64,000 bases of DNA from Eublepharis macularius (Eukaryota > Chordata > Lepidosauria > Squamata > Eublepharidae). Under the pieces are notes generated by a model. That model was not told the DNA's origin, did no database searches, and saw only the letters and a list, made by a program, of their open reading frames with translations. Every line of letters begins with the position of its first letter. The first letter of the stretch is position 1. A program made the translations under genes and the position numbers. The DNA is taken from contig NC_072791.1 in the NCBI RefSeq assembly GCF_028583425.1, positions 197,694,311 through 197,758,310 on the forward strand. The letters run 5' to 3'. Of this stretch, positions 31,501 through 39,841 are shown piece after piece.

Positions 31501-32851
31501 GCAGTACCGGGTAGGGGAGCGCGGGCACTCGGGCGAGCTCCAACTCCCACTCCTGTCCTTGGTAGCGCACCGGAACTCTCACCACCGGGTACTCTTCTGC
31601 GTGTCCGTGGAGGCACGCGACGGACGTGCGCCGCACGACAGGCAGGCCCTCGTGCAAGAGCCTGGTCCGTATCATTGAGACGGAACTGCCGCTATCTAGG
31701 AGTGCTGACAGCCGCCGGCCCGCAATTTCAACGATGACCAGTAGGGGCGGGGGCCGGACCGCGCGGGTGGCCAGTGGTAGGGCTTCCTCCCACCCGGCAT
31801 CGCACTCCATTAGGGGGCAGTCCCTCATCAGGTGGCCCCGCTGTCCGCAGCGAAAGCAGGGCCCTCGGTCGGCAGTGCTGGCAGGGGCCGGGCCGCCGGG
31901 GGCCTTCACGTTGGGTGGCGGTGGTCGTGGCCAGCGGGGCGGGATTCCGCTGCTGCTAGGTTTGGCCCCGGTGGGGGGGAGGGCAGCGGAATCAGCCCCC
32001 AGGGGTCCACGGGGCCCTACCCGGGCCCTCCCGGTGGGTCGGCCGTCGCGCCCTGGTGTAGCTCCGTCCTTGTTGGGCTCCCTTGGCTCTGCCGCCATGA
32101 AGTTTTCCAGCAGGGCCGTGGCCTCCTTGAGATCGGCCGGCTTGCTACAGGCCACCCAGTATCGTGCCTTGGCTGGCAGAACGTTCAGGAGCTGCTCCAG
32201 GACGACCTGATCCGTGATGGCCTTTTCGCCCGGCGTCTCTGGCTTGAGCCATCGGTAGGCCAGGTCCCGGAGGGTGGTTACGAACCCCCGCGGCCGATCA
32301 CCCTTGTTATAGCTCAGGGCCCGGAACCTCTGGCGGTACGTGTCGGGGGTGATGGCGTAGCGGTCCAGAATGGCCTCTTTCAGCCTCGCGTAGTCGGCCA
32401 CCTCCTCCTTTGGGAGAGCCTTGAGCGCGGCCTGCGCTTCCCCGGTCAGGTAGGGTCCGAGAATGAAGGCCCACTGGGCGGGGGGCCACTGGGCAGCCTC
32501 CGCGGTGCGCTCAAAGGTTTCCAGGAACGCGTCCACATCATCCTCTGGCCCCAGCTTGGTGAGTTGGAACGGGGCGGCCCTGTGGGGGCCCCCCGGGCCA
32601 GCTGGGGCTCCGGCGCCGCCTTGGGCGTCCCTTAAGGTGCGGCAGACATCCCGGAGGAGGGCTGCCTGGGCGTCGCGCTGTTGGGCCACGATGTCTTGCA
32701 GAATCCGCCCCTGCTGCTCCGTCTGCTGCGAGGTTATGTCGCGCAACAGGCGCCCCTGTTGCTCGGCCATCCACTGCCCGAACTGGGCAAAGTCAAACGA
32801 GCCGCTGGGGTTGGCAGGCGCTGCCCCTCCGCCTCCTCCTCCCTGGTCCAT
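28004..32851 (-). CDS. Gag-Pol polyprotein of Gmr1-like retrotransposon
   Basis: Numbered from the first open codon at 32995; the first ATG is residue 49 (32851), chosen as start. Gag: coiled-coil-like Gln/Arg repeats 79-120; capsid 140-305, whose 210-305 part (RQRFRAL, RWLKPE, VLEQLLNVLP) resembles SCAN; zinc knuckle CFRCGQRGHLMRDC at 380-393. Protease: LLDSGSS with D434. Integrase about 610-960: HHCC-like H622, H627, C657, C660; catalytic D689, D748 and E784 (35 residues between the last two); GPF-type module near 925. RT about 1050-1260: LTALDLTKGYW with D1130, and YIDD with D1193/D1194. RNase H 1336-1455: HTDAS with D1342, E1381/E1383, D1408 and D1451. All catalytic residues are present with no stop or frameshift, so a working enzyme set is plausible. 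The frame runs on through the purine tract into the 3' LTR; that C-terminal part (after about 1460) is Pro/Arg-rich and probably not functional. Confidence 0.92.
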   Translation of the reverse strand: MDQGGGGGGAAPANPSGSFDFAQFGQWMAEQQGRLLRDITSQQTEQQGRILQDIVAQQRDAQAALLRDVCRTLRDAQGGAGAPAGPGGPHRAAPFQLTKLGPEDDVDAFLETFERTAEAAQWPPAQWAFILGPYLTGEAQAALKALPKEEVADYARLKEAILDRYAITPDTYRQRFRALSYNKGDRPRGFVTTLRDLAYRWLKPETPGEKAITDQVVLEQLLNVLPAKARYWVACSKPADLKEATALLENFMAAEPREPNKDGATPGRDGRPTGRARVGPRGPLGADSAALPPTGAKPSSSGIPPRWPRPPPPNVKAPGGPAPASTADRGPCFRCGQRGHLMRDCPLMECDAGWEEALPLATRAVRPPPLLVIVEIAGRRLSALLDSGSSVSMIRTRLLHEGLPVVRRTSVACLHGHAEEYPVVRVPVRYQGQEWELELARVPALPYPVLLGRDAPGLEVRLQTSPAEALPATTDPEPRAGTSASPDDPSPPSWGADPAFREAQATDVTLESLRDAVAVSEGCIRDGRRAGRYPRIVKEMGLWYRLTASRGVETRQLLVPQAFRASVLSYAHDHAWAGHQGANNTLARVLAHFFWPSVAADVKAFCRSCPVCQRASTRPAPKAPLMPLPLVQTPFDRLAMDFVGPLPRTARGCRFLLVLVDYATRYPEAIPLRSMQAAGVARALMRFFAHVGLPREILTDCGTPFTASLTRQLCSTLGIRQIFTSIYHPQTDGLVERLNQTIKAMLRKLARDKPNQWDLLVDPLLFALRETPQASTGYAPFELLYGRRPRGILGVVEEQWATPRDDPATAAPDYVRELKERLQLARETAQRNLAEAQEAQKERYDKGARLRTFQEGDKVLVNRRVFGPQQAGDPWRGPFTITRVLGPLTYLVQWGPSRRQAKRLHVNDIKAWREREPQACQLAADPLEPADGNLPWTPRGGPPEAPTLDPALLPEQREQVEQLLRDFPHSFSRIPGCTTTVTHAIPTPPGRVVRAPWRPLPRKQWDEVDREVADMLQLGVIEPSRSPWRSPVVLVPKPDGSVRFCIDFREVNRIAQFDAYPMPRAETLIDQLGTARYLTALDLTKGYWQVPMAEGDKEKTAFATPQGLFQFRMMPFGLHGAAATFQRLVDTALAQCQGFTAAYIDDILVFSPDWPSHMQHLRRVLQALDAAGLRANPQKSRVGFQEVKYLGFIVGRGVLRPVPEKVATLEDCPRPTTKKQLRRFLGLVGYYSKFIPNFASRASPLTDLLRKGLPTKLPWTATADEAFRALRGALSNAPVLHNPNFNEPFVVHTDASDTGLGAVLSQEIDGVERPVLFLSRKLQKAERQYATVEKEALAVKWAVGALQYYLTNNPFTLVTDHAPLLWMARMKDHNARILRWYMSLLPFSFVTRHRPGHLHRNADFLSRMHEEDPPASGSERGRACPGTSLPSLLAAAPPASRGPTTHLAGAGAAADGRGRGSRPGGRAKRCRGAAEEAAAAATRAGGSDPGEANRQAGRPPERTPPGQTAPMRWRRRRQRRGGAAARPALARPSLARGREAARGWEPAPAAAGDRPARPPTRETGEGRPMAAGRREEGAPGFPPRKGWRQVLLPALGQIMSLTWGAGDWGAGRGCP
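28583..28597 (-). other. Polypurine tract of the LTR element
   Basis: The minus strand reads GCGAAAGGGGGAGGGCG directly before the TGTCCGGGG start of the 3' LTR. A purine run in this position primes plus-strand DNA synthesis in LTR elements. Confidence 0.75.
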
Positions 32852-32979
32852 AGCTGTCGGGGGTGTAGGCGGTGTGGTGGTGGGTCCCGGAAACGTTGGC
32901 GGACGGAGGAAAGACCGGCTGCTGGCCCACCCCGCAGGCGTGGGTAGGTAGGGGAGGCGCTTCACTAGCGGTCGAAGGC

Positions 32980-32994
32980 CTGCATTCTCCACCA
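32980..32994 (-). other. Primer-binding-site candidate
   Basis: After the CTCACA end of the 5' LTR and three bases (ACG), the minus strand reads TGGTGGAGAATGC. TGG complements the CCA end of a tRNA. I could not assign the tRNA species. Confidence 0.5.
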
Positions 32995-32997
32995 CGT

Positions 32998-33886
32998 TGT
33001 GAGTTTCTCCGTCAGCAGGGGGCGCCGCGTCCGTCGGGTCCGTTGTGGCGGGGGTGCGGTCAGCGCAGCCGGCGGGTCCGGGGGGTTGTCCCGCTGCTAC
33101 CTAGGCCGGGCAGGCGGCCTGTCTGCTGGCTCCAGGGGTCTCAGCTTCCCTTTTGATTGGCCTCAGATGGCTCCAGGGCTGTTAAACCGTGTCTGGCAAC
33201 AGGTAAGCACAGCCTCTGGGCCCAGGGATGGTCCTTCCCTCAGGACAGCCTCCCTGTTTCTCCTCCCTGGCCAGGGAGCCTCTGACCCCTTTTATCCCCT
33301 CCCTCGCTAGGGGCAGCCCCGCCCCGCTCCCCAATCGCCAGCGCCCCAGGTGAGGCTCATTATCTGTCCCAACGCCGGCAGCAACACCTGCCTCCAGCCT
33401 TTCCGGGGTGGGAAGCCTGGTGCTCCTTCCTCCCGCCTCCCAGCTGCCATTGGGCGCCCTTCCCCCGTCTCCCTGGTGGGCGGGCGGGCCGGCCTATCGC
33501 CTGCCGCCGCCGGGGCCGGTTCCCACCCCCTCGCTGCCTCGCGGCCCCGGGCGAGGCTCGGCCTCGCAAGCGCGGGCCTCGCGGCTGCGCCGCCTCGCCT
33601 CTGCCGTCGTCGCCGCCACCGCATTGGGGCCGTCTGCCCTGGAGGCGTCCGCTCCGGCGGCCGCCCAGCCTGCCGGTTTGCTTCCCCCGGGTCGCTTCCT
33701 CCCGCCCGGGTTGCTGCCGCCGCCGCCTCCTCCGCGGCGCCGCGACAGCGCTTCGCCCGGCCGCCGGGCCGGCTGCCGCGGCCGCGCCCGTCCGCCGCCG
33801 CGCCTGCCCCGGCTAGGTGAGTTGTGGGGCCCCTGGAGGCGGGGGGGGGCGGCGGCGAGGAGGGAGGGGAGGCTCGTCCCCGGACA
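32998..33886 (-). repeat. 5' LTR of the Gmr1-like element
   Basis: 889 bp. It carries the promoter for the element if active; the TATA-like minus-strand word GGATAAAAGGGG is around 33287-33298. It differs from the partner LTR by one substitution and G-run length only. Both LTRs look like small CpG islands in AT-rich surroundings. Confidence 0.92.
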
Positions 33887-33891
33887 TTCTG

Positions 33892-34105
33892 TTTCAGCAG
33901 TTCTTCAACTCTGTATTGGATTCTTGCAAATGCTATGTCTTTGTAAAATCCTATGACATTGTTGTGGAAATGTCCTTGATACCATATGGAAATGTCCCTG
34001 ATAGTGATTGTACTAATCTCATGCTATGTAATCCACCTTGAGTCTCAGTGAGAAAGGTGGACTATAAATGACATAAATAAAAATAAATAAATAAATAAAA
34101 ATAGT
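33892..34105 (+). mobile_element. CR1/L2-like LINE 3' fragment, right part of a split copy
   Basis: Continues the LINE broken at 27326 and ends in the family tail GTAATCCACCTTGAGTCTC, GAGAAAGGTGGACTATAAAT and AAATAAATAAATAAA. Confidence 0.7.
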
Positions 34106-36185
34106 TAACTAAGTCTCAGTTCAATGTGTTAGCTCACAGGGGGGAGGTGGTGGGTGGAAACGTTTAACCTCTAGGGAAAGTATCTGAGAGTCAGTTGTAC
34201 CTTCCATACTGATTATTCCACAATAAACCTTTGTGGTCCACCTTTATTTTCTGTAAATAAATGTTCAGCGTTCAGTTCCATCTGTATCTAGATGTAAAAG
34301 TGTATTCAAAACATCTATGTGAAAGAGGTTACACTTACTTCACAATTAAGTACCATATTATTTAGTTGGGTCACAAATTATTAAATAGGGTCACAAATAA
34401 AAAATCTTTTGGGAACACAAAGCTTACATGCTATTCACCAGTTAGATGAGTCTTTGTCTCCCCTTTTTGCTGATTGTGGACAGCTGAGGGTGATTTAAAC
34501 AAATAAAAATGGAAGACAGAATGTGGGTTTTGGACAGCCATAAGTCCAAAAGGCAGTTTATCTGAGAAGTCCCCCTTGTTTCTTTTCTTTCCTCTCCCCA
34601 TTTTCTCCATGATGACGCCACAGCATGTGGGGAAGTTTCTGGATTGGTATAGATCATTGTTCATTTTTTGTGATCTACCATGAAACGAGGTGCTCAAATA
34701 CCCACTCGCATTCAGCTCATGTTCTGCTTGCCAGTCCTGAGCAGGCAACTGATTTTTCACCAAGCAGTTTAACTGTTTGTACGTAGCTCAAGCCTGTTTG
34801 TCAGCTTATCATTTGCATAGTCAAACAGCACAGTACAAGGCACTCAACAGTATTTATTTCACAGGTGCTCTTTCATATACAGCCCAAGTTGGGTCCTGGT
34901 TTCTCTCCTCCATCAGAGACCTGTTATTAATGCTCACCATTCAACAGGCAACTGTATAAATAAACATTGAGCAAATTAATTAGTTAGACTTTTAAAAGGC
35001 ATCTTAAAGAGTTTGGAACCTGTTCTGATTCCTTGTGACATGGTAAAAGATAAATTTGAATAAACAAAGGGAAAAAACCCTCCCACCACCTCCTTATCTA
35101 TATAATAGGACAAGATGGCATTTTGGCCCAAGCATAAAGTACAGAAACAGATTTCTCTCCGTGCTTCAGCAGCCTATAATCTCTGCACTTCACTTCCCAG
35201 TCTATAAAAGTCACACAGCTCACGAGCTTCTTGCAATACTTAATTCCAACAGAAAAGATCTTGTCAACAAAAGGCATTTGTTGTTACCTAATGATACAGT
35301 GGGATAATGGAGAAGAATTGCTCAATGGGAATAGATTGAAAGTTTAATTAAAGGATTACAAGACCAAAGAAATCATAGGCCCACAGGCTCACTATTATGC
35401 TGAAGAGACTGGATAACTTGTTGAGGCAGTTTTGAAGTAAATCAGGTAGGCACTTTTAATGCATCCTGGCCAGTCTGAATTCCTACCCTCTCTGATCCAT
35501 TTCTGCTCAGATATATTAGCAACTGAAAACCTACATGACTATAGCAGATATGAATTTTGATGGAAAGTTGCTATATATTTGATATATTGTGAGTTATGCA
35601 TCAACCTAAGCCCAAATCGACCCGCTGTGAAGCACATGTGCACTCCTGCACCTACACACTGATGTCACCAGAAGCGACATCACCAGAAATGACATCATCA
35701 CGTGGCCATGGGACTGTGCACACACAGGAAGAGGGGAAGATGAGCCAGGTTGCCCCCCGTCCCCACTGGGAAGGTAAAGGGACCTGGCAGCCCTACTATT
35801 TTCAGTGAATCATATAGCTACTCTGCTATATACAAACTAGACTCAAGTAATCTAAAAATGGCTGAGTACCTCCATGTAATCATCACCCTTCAAGATTGTT
35901 CATTTCTTCTGGGTAATATGAGAAGCCTGGAACCATGGAAGGAGTAGTTTTTTCTCCACATTACCATTAACGGAAGGCATACACTGCTGCTGAGAGAAGC
36001 CAGAGTGTAGGATCTTCCTATTTGATCTGGGCCTTCTCTTCTTACCCTGGCAGTGTAAGAGTTGCTGCAGCTTTCACATTTCCAGACTCTGAAGTCTAGG
36101 CACAGCTACACCCTTCTAAGTCAATGTGCTTAGAAAGGTGCAACTATGCATATTTATTGCGCTGTAATTAATAGGTCATTGCAGT
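34106..36185. other. DNA without recognisable gene
   Basis: No coding exon, RNA gene or well-bounded transposon was seen. 35620-35800 contains a fragment with CCTGGCAGCCCTAC-type ending, similar to the 'GGAGATTTGGGGGTGG' family. A piece of the palindromic CAATCCTAAG family is at 36085-36170. Confidence 0.5.
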
Positions 36186-36189
36186 CTCC

Positions 36190-36662
36190 CTTTTGGTTGA
36201 GACGGCAATGAAGAAATCAGAAGAAGATTGAGAGTTGGAAGAGCAGCTGTGAGGGAACTAGAAAAGAGCCTTAAAAATAAAGATGTTTCTCTGGGGACCA
36301 AGATCAAGATAATCCAGACTATGGTAATCCCCATTACTATGCATGGATGTGAACTTTGGACAATGAGGAAAGCTGACAGGAATAAAATTGATTTGTTTGA
36401 AATATGGTGCTGGAGGAGAGTTATGCAGATACCATGGATGGCCAAAAAGACAAATAAGTGGGTACTAGATCAAATCAAGCCTGAAGGAAGGCAGTAGGAA
36501 ACAGGAGAACCTAAAACAAGATGGCTTGACTAAATAAAACAAGCCACATCATCCAGTTTGCAGGATCTGAGCAAGTCTGTTAATGATAGAACGTTTTGGA
36601 GATCTTTCATTCATAGGGTTGCCATAGGTCGGCTACGACTGGGTGGCACATAACACACACAA
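36190..36662 (+). mobile_element. BovB-type RTE LINE, 3' end
   Basis: The frame near 36228-36497 encodes IIQTMVIPITMHGCELWTM and WCWRRVMQIPWMAKKTNK, the conserved C-terminal end of BovB/RTE reverse-transcriptase proteins. The copy ends with GGGTTGCCATAGGTCGGCTA then CGACTGGGTGGCACATAACAC, the BovB 3' tail. It is 5'-truncated and has stops and shifts after 36497. This tail matters because the 5S-headed SINEs in the window end in a similar sequence. Confidence 0.85.
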
Positions 36663-36739
36663 TTCATAGGTCTCACTTGCAGTGTGTTATGCATGAAGTA
36701 TGCCAGCTGTGTTCTATCCCTACGAAGGACAGTTCTTTC

Positions 36740-37008
36740 AAAGTACTATATAACAACAACAACATTTGATTTATATACCGCCCTTCAGAACAACTTAATG
36801 CCCACTCAGAGCGGTTTACAAAGTCTGTCATTATTATACCCACAACAAAACACCCTGTGAGGTGGGTGGGGCTGAGAGAGCTCCAGAGAACCGTGACTAG
36901 CCCAAGGTCACCCAGCTGGCTTCAAGCGGAAGAGTGGGGAATCAAACCCGGCTCTCCAGATTAGAGTCCCATGCTCTTAATCACTACACCAAACTGGGTC
37001 CCCACAAA
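36740..37008 (-). mobile_element. tRNA-derived SINE, minus strand
   Basis: On plus: ATATACCGCCCTTCAG, then GAGCGGTTTACAAAGT, GTGAGGTGGGTGGGGCTGAG, CCAAGGTCACCCAGCTGGC, AATCAAACCCGG (reverse B box) and CTTAATCACTACACCAAACT (reverse tRNA-like head). Shares the core plan with the 3338 family. Confidence 0.75.
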
Positions 37009-37034
37009 TTATGAACAAATTATGGTGGGCCAAC

Positions 37035-37242
37035 TGGATCCATTGAGCTCTGGCACTGTTAAGCTTAGGGGAACTTCTGGTCTGGAAAAAGCTCCCAAGT
37101 TCTTGGCATTTTGCAAACAATGCCAAAAGCAATTATAGAGGAGGACATTTTTGCAAAGGTAACAGGGCTTTATTATAACACAATTGATTCATGAATAATA
37201 CTGTAATAAAGGGAAAGAGACTATGGACTAAACTACTATGTA
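37035..37242 (+). mobile_element. CR1/L2-like LINE fragment, left of the truncated PLE
   Basis: Diverged sequence resembling the coding end and start of the 3' UTR of the LINE at 9495-10200 (TTGGCATTTTGCAAACAATG, AAAGGTAACAGGGC). The LINE seems to continue at 38812 on the other side of the PLE. Confidence 0.4.
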
Positions 37243-37297
37243 TAGTAAAATCAAAAAGAGTCCAGTAGCACCTTTAAGACTAACCAATTTTATTATA

Positions 37298-37336
37298 GCA
37301 TAAGCTTTCGAGAATCAAGTTCTCTTCATCAGATGC
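37298..37336 (-). ncRNA. Hammerhead ribozyme (type I, minimal) in the coding PLE's tail
   Basis: Minus strand: GCAU; CUGAUGA; extra A; GAGAA-CUUGA-UUCUC hairpin (stem II); GAA; AGCU as a 2-bp loopless stem III; U17; AUGC, pairing with GCAU. All conserved core bases are present, and a G-U pair can extend stem I. Hammerheads in PLEs are known and have very short stem III, thought to work as dimers. Confidence 0.75.
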
Positions 37337-37644
37337 CTGATCAAAACTGGGCAGATACAGAAGAGGAGGGGGAAAGAGAGAGAAGGGGGCATAAATCACA
37401 AGAAGACAGAATGCAATTAGCATAGAGGCAATCAAAACATTCCTTTGCTTGGAAATGTAAACATCTCCTTTTGGTGTGCAGTCAGTTTGTAGCAGTGAAG
37501 GTATCCAATTCCTATGTAGTATAAGCCTTCGGTAACCACAGCTCTCCCTGCCAGTTGCATCTGACAAAGAGAACTGTGGTCCCCGTAAGCCCACACCAGG
37601 CGTCACTGGGCTCCCCCAGATCACGCCTCTGTAAAGAGAATCTG

Positions 37645-38811
37645 TTACCTGTGGTAATGTGATAACCATTCATAGTCTCTATTCAGTCCCAGCTTGACAG
37701 AGTCAAATTTGCATATGAATTCCAATTCAGCAGCCTCCCGTTGGATTTTGTTTTTGAAAGGTTTCTGTTGAACCACAGCGACCTTTAAGTCTTTGGTGGA
37801 ATGTCCTGGTAGATTGAAGTGTTCTCCCACTGGTTTTTGGACGTTTCCATTTCTAATGTCAGATTTGTGTCCATTTATTCTTTTGCGTAGAGGTTGGCTG
37901 GTTTGTCCAATGTACAGAGCAGAAGGACATTGTTGGCACATGAGGGCATATATCAGATTGGAGGATGAGCAGCTGTAAGAGCCAGAGACAGTGTAGTTGA
38001 TGCCATTGGGTCCTGTAATTGTATTCCCTGGGTAGATATAGGGGCAGAGCTGGCATCTGGGTCTGTTGCAGGGCCTGGTACCTGTGCTGGTGACTCTGCT
38101 GGCCGATTCATGATTGTAAGTGAGAAGTCGTTTAAGATTGGGGGGCTGTCTGTAGGCAAGGAAAGGTCTTCCACCCAGGGCTTCTGAGAGAGAGGAATCA
38201 TTTTCCAGGATGGGTTGTAGCTCACTGATGATACGTTGGATGGGTTTGAGCTGGGAGCTATAGGTGACAACCAGTGGTGTTCTGTTGTTAGTTCCTTTAG
38301 GTTTGTCCTGGAGCAGACTGTTTCTGGGTACTAGTCTGGCCCTGTTAATTTGTTCCTTCACTTCATTTGGTGGGTACTGTAGTCCCAAAAATGCTTGTTG
38401 TAAATCTCTTAAGTGTGAGTCTCGGTCGAGAGCATTGGAGCAGATACGGTTGTAACGTAAGGCTTGGCTGTAGACAATAGACCGAGTGGTATGTTTAGGG
38501 TGGAAGCTGGAGGCATGTAGATATGAGTATCGGTCTGTTGGTTTCCGGTATAAGGTGGTATTTATTCGTCCATTATGTAGTTGTACAGTGGTGTCCAGGA
38601 AGTGTACCTGTTGTGTAGAGTGGTCCAGGCTTAGGTTGATAGTAGGGTGAAAGTTATTGAAGTCCTGATGAAATCTCTCAAGGGCTTCCTTCCCATGGGT
38701 CCAAATGATGAAGATGTCATCCAGGAATCTTAAGTATAGTAGTGGTTCCAGTGTATAGTGTATCCTATCTGTTGCTATATGTATTATGGATGTAATTCCT
38801 ACATCATTCAA
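37645..38811 (-). CDS. Penelope-like RT (C-terminal part) with GIY-YIG endonuclease, 5'-truncated
   Basis: 388 codons open. YLRFLDDIF at residues 26-34 is the RT catalytic motif C with D31/D32. A thumb-like region follows. A Cys-rich linker CNRPRCQLCPY lies at about 250-260. The GIY-YIG nuclease starts at LIY 286-288 and YIG 300-302, with LRKRINGH and a Glu-bearing REAAELEFI further on. This RT-plus-GIY-YIG layout defines Penelope-like elements. Fingers and most of the palm are missing, so the copy cannot retrotranspose by itself. The first Met is just the first ATG after truncation. The absence of stops over 388 codons suggests a fairly young insertion. Confidence 0.88.
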   Translation of the reverse strand: MNDVGITSIIHIATDRIHYTLEPLLYLRFLDDIFIIWTHGKEALERFHQDFNNFHPTINLSLDHSTQQVHFLDTTVQLHNGRINTTLYRKPTDRYSYLHASSFHPKHTTRSIVYSQALRYNRICSNALDRDSHLRDLQQAFLGLQYPPNEVKEQINRARLVPRNSLLQDKPKGTNNRTPLVVTYSSQLKPIQRIISELQPILENDSSLSEALGGRPFLAYRQPPNLKRLLTYNHESASRVTSTGTRPCNRPRCQLCPYIYPGNTITGPNGINYTVSGSYSCSSSNLIYALMCQQCPSALYIGQTSQPLRKRINGHKSDIRNGNVQKPVGEHFNLPGHSTKDLKVAVVQQKPFKNKIQREAAELEFICKFDSVKLGLNRDYEWLSHYHR

Positions 38812-38956
38812 TATGTCATGTTTATACTTATGCTTTGTTTCAGCTTCTTTTCAGGTTTTTTTTACTTGGTTTTAATTTCCACATCCTAATCCTGTTACAC
38901 TGCTTCTTGGATGTCCCATCCTATTGAATACATTGATTTACACTGTAATCCACCTT

Positions 38957-39180
38957 TGCCCTGACCTAGACAGCCCAGGTAACTCTGTTCTCATCAGATT
39001 TTGAAGGATAAGAAGGGTCAGCCATGGTTACTAATTGGATGGGAGACCTCCAAAGAAGACCAGGGTTGCTATGCAAAGGCAGGAAATGGCAAACCGCCTC
39101 TGTTTGTCTCCTGCCTTGGAAAATCCAGCAGGGGTCACCATAAGTAATTCTATGACTTGATGACACTTTCCTCCACCGCC
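38957..39180 (+). mobile_element. 5S-rRNA-derived SINE inside a LINE tail
   Basis: The 5S-like head reads GAAGGGTCAGCCATGGTTAC and TTGGATGGGAGACC (C-box region), then CCAGGGTTGCTATGC and a tail with GTCACCATAAGTAA and ACTTGATGACAC. The host LINE tail AATCCACCTTTG at 38950 resumes after the SINE as AATCCATCCTGAGTCTC at 39181, so the insertion site is visible. Confidence 0.75.
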
Positions 39181-39841
39181 AATCCATCCTGAGTCTCAGT
39201 CAGAAAGGCAGGCTGTAAATAACTTAGATAAGTAATAAATAAACAAATATAACAGCTTTGACCAATTTGTTTCTCAGCCAAGCATATACACCCGACGCCT
39301 GAACTTCAGTGTTTGCCTCCTATTTATCACGGAATAGTTTCACAGGCCTTACTAATATAATTTTTAGCAACTTCCATAGAAAATAGAAACAAATTTATCT
39401 AAATTAGATTGCTCTTAAAATAACATAGACAAATTCAGACAATGGTGTGAAGTTTCTCAGAGCTGCATTAAAATTTATCCAAATCCAAATCAAGGCTGAC
39501 ACCCAGTGGCTAAATACAGTAACAGATTTCTCATTTGGAAGGTCAAACTGGGTAAGTTACAGCAATGTACAATTTTTTTTAAAAAAAAATTGTGTTTAAC
39601 ATTTGGGGAGGGTGTAATCTTACATTCAGGATTGTTGATAGAATTTGTATTCTGCCTTTCTGGCTGCTAAGGCAGCTAAAAATTAAAAGATTATAAAACT
39701 ATAGAAATAAAACTATATTTACTTTTGGGAAAATATGGTACATGACATACATAGCTCTGTGTGCTTTCAGAAATTCCTGAATTGCATAGAAAGAAGGGTT
39801 GGGTCTCATTTAAAAAAGCAAAAGGATGTGTATAGGTGATA

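Larger units (their letters stand above)
27695..33886 (-). mobile_element. Full-length Gmr1-like Ty3/gypsy LTR retrotransposon
   Basis: About 6.2 kb. Two direct LTRs (27695-28582 and 32998-33886), each TG...CA on both strands, are nearly identical: one substitution (A 28289 / G 33592) and a G-run length difference. TTCTG flanks both sides (27690-27694 and 33887-33891), a 5-bp TSD. A primer-binding-site candidate follows the 5' LTR and a purine tract precedes the 3' LTR. Inside is one gag-pol frame without breaks. Pol order is protease, integrase, RT, RNase H, the order of Gmr1-type elements and unlike ordinary Ty3/gypsy. Near-identical LTRs imply recent insertion. No envelope gene is present. 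Confidence 0.93.
37243..38811 (-). mobile_element. 5'-truncated Penelope-like element (PLE-1) with tail
   Basis: Contains an open frame for the RT C-terminus and GIY-YIG endonuclease, followed by a 3' region with a degraded inverted tail pair (about 37510-37600) and the tail that also forms the dimers at 22353 and 27327. Truncation is on the right, where LINE sequence (TTCAATATGTCATG) resumes. No TSD was recognised. Confidence 0.8.

Noticed and set aside
28047..32947. Many long plus-strand open frames across the LTR element (60-270 codons)
   Set aside because: They lie antisense to the intact gag-pol frame or in the GC-rich LTRs and follow from base composition; no domain or conserved motif is visible.
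32852..32995. Extension of the gag-pol frame by 48 codons upstream of the first ATG
   Set aside because: It begins with GTG in the primer-binding region next to the LTR; eukaryotic initiation there is unlikely, and the stretch is Pro-rich without a domain.
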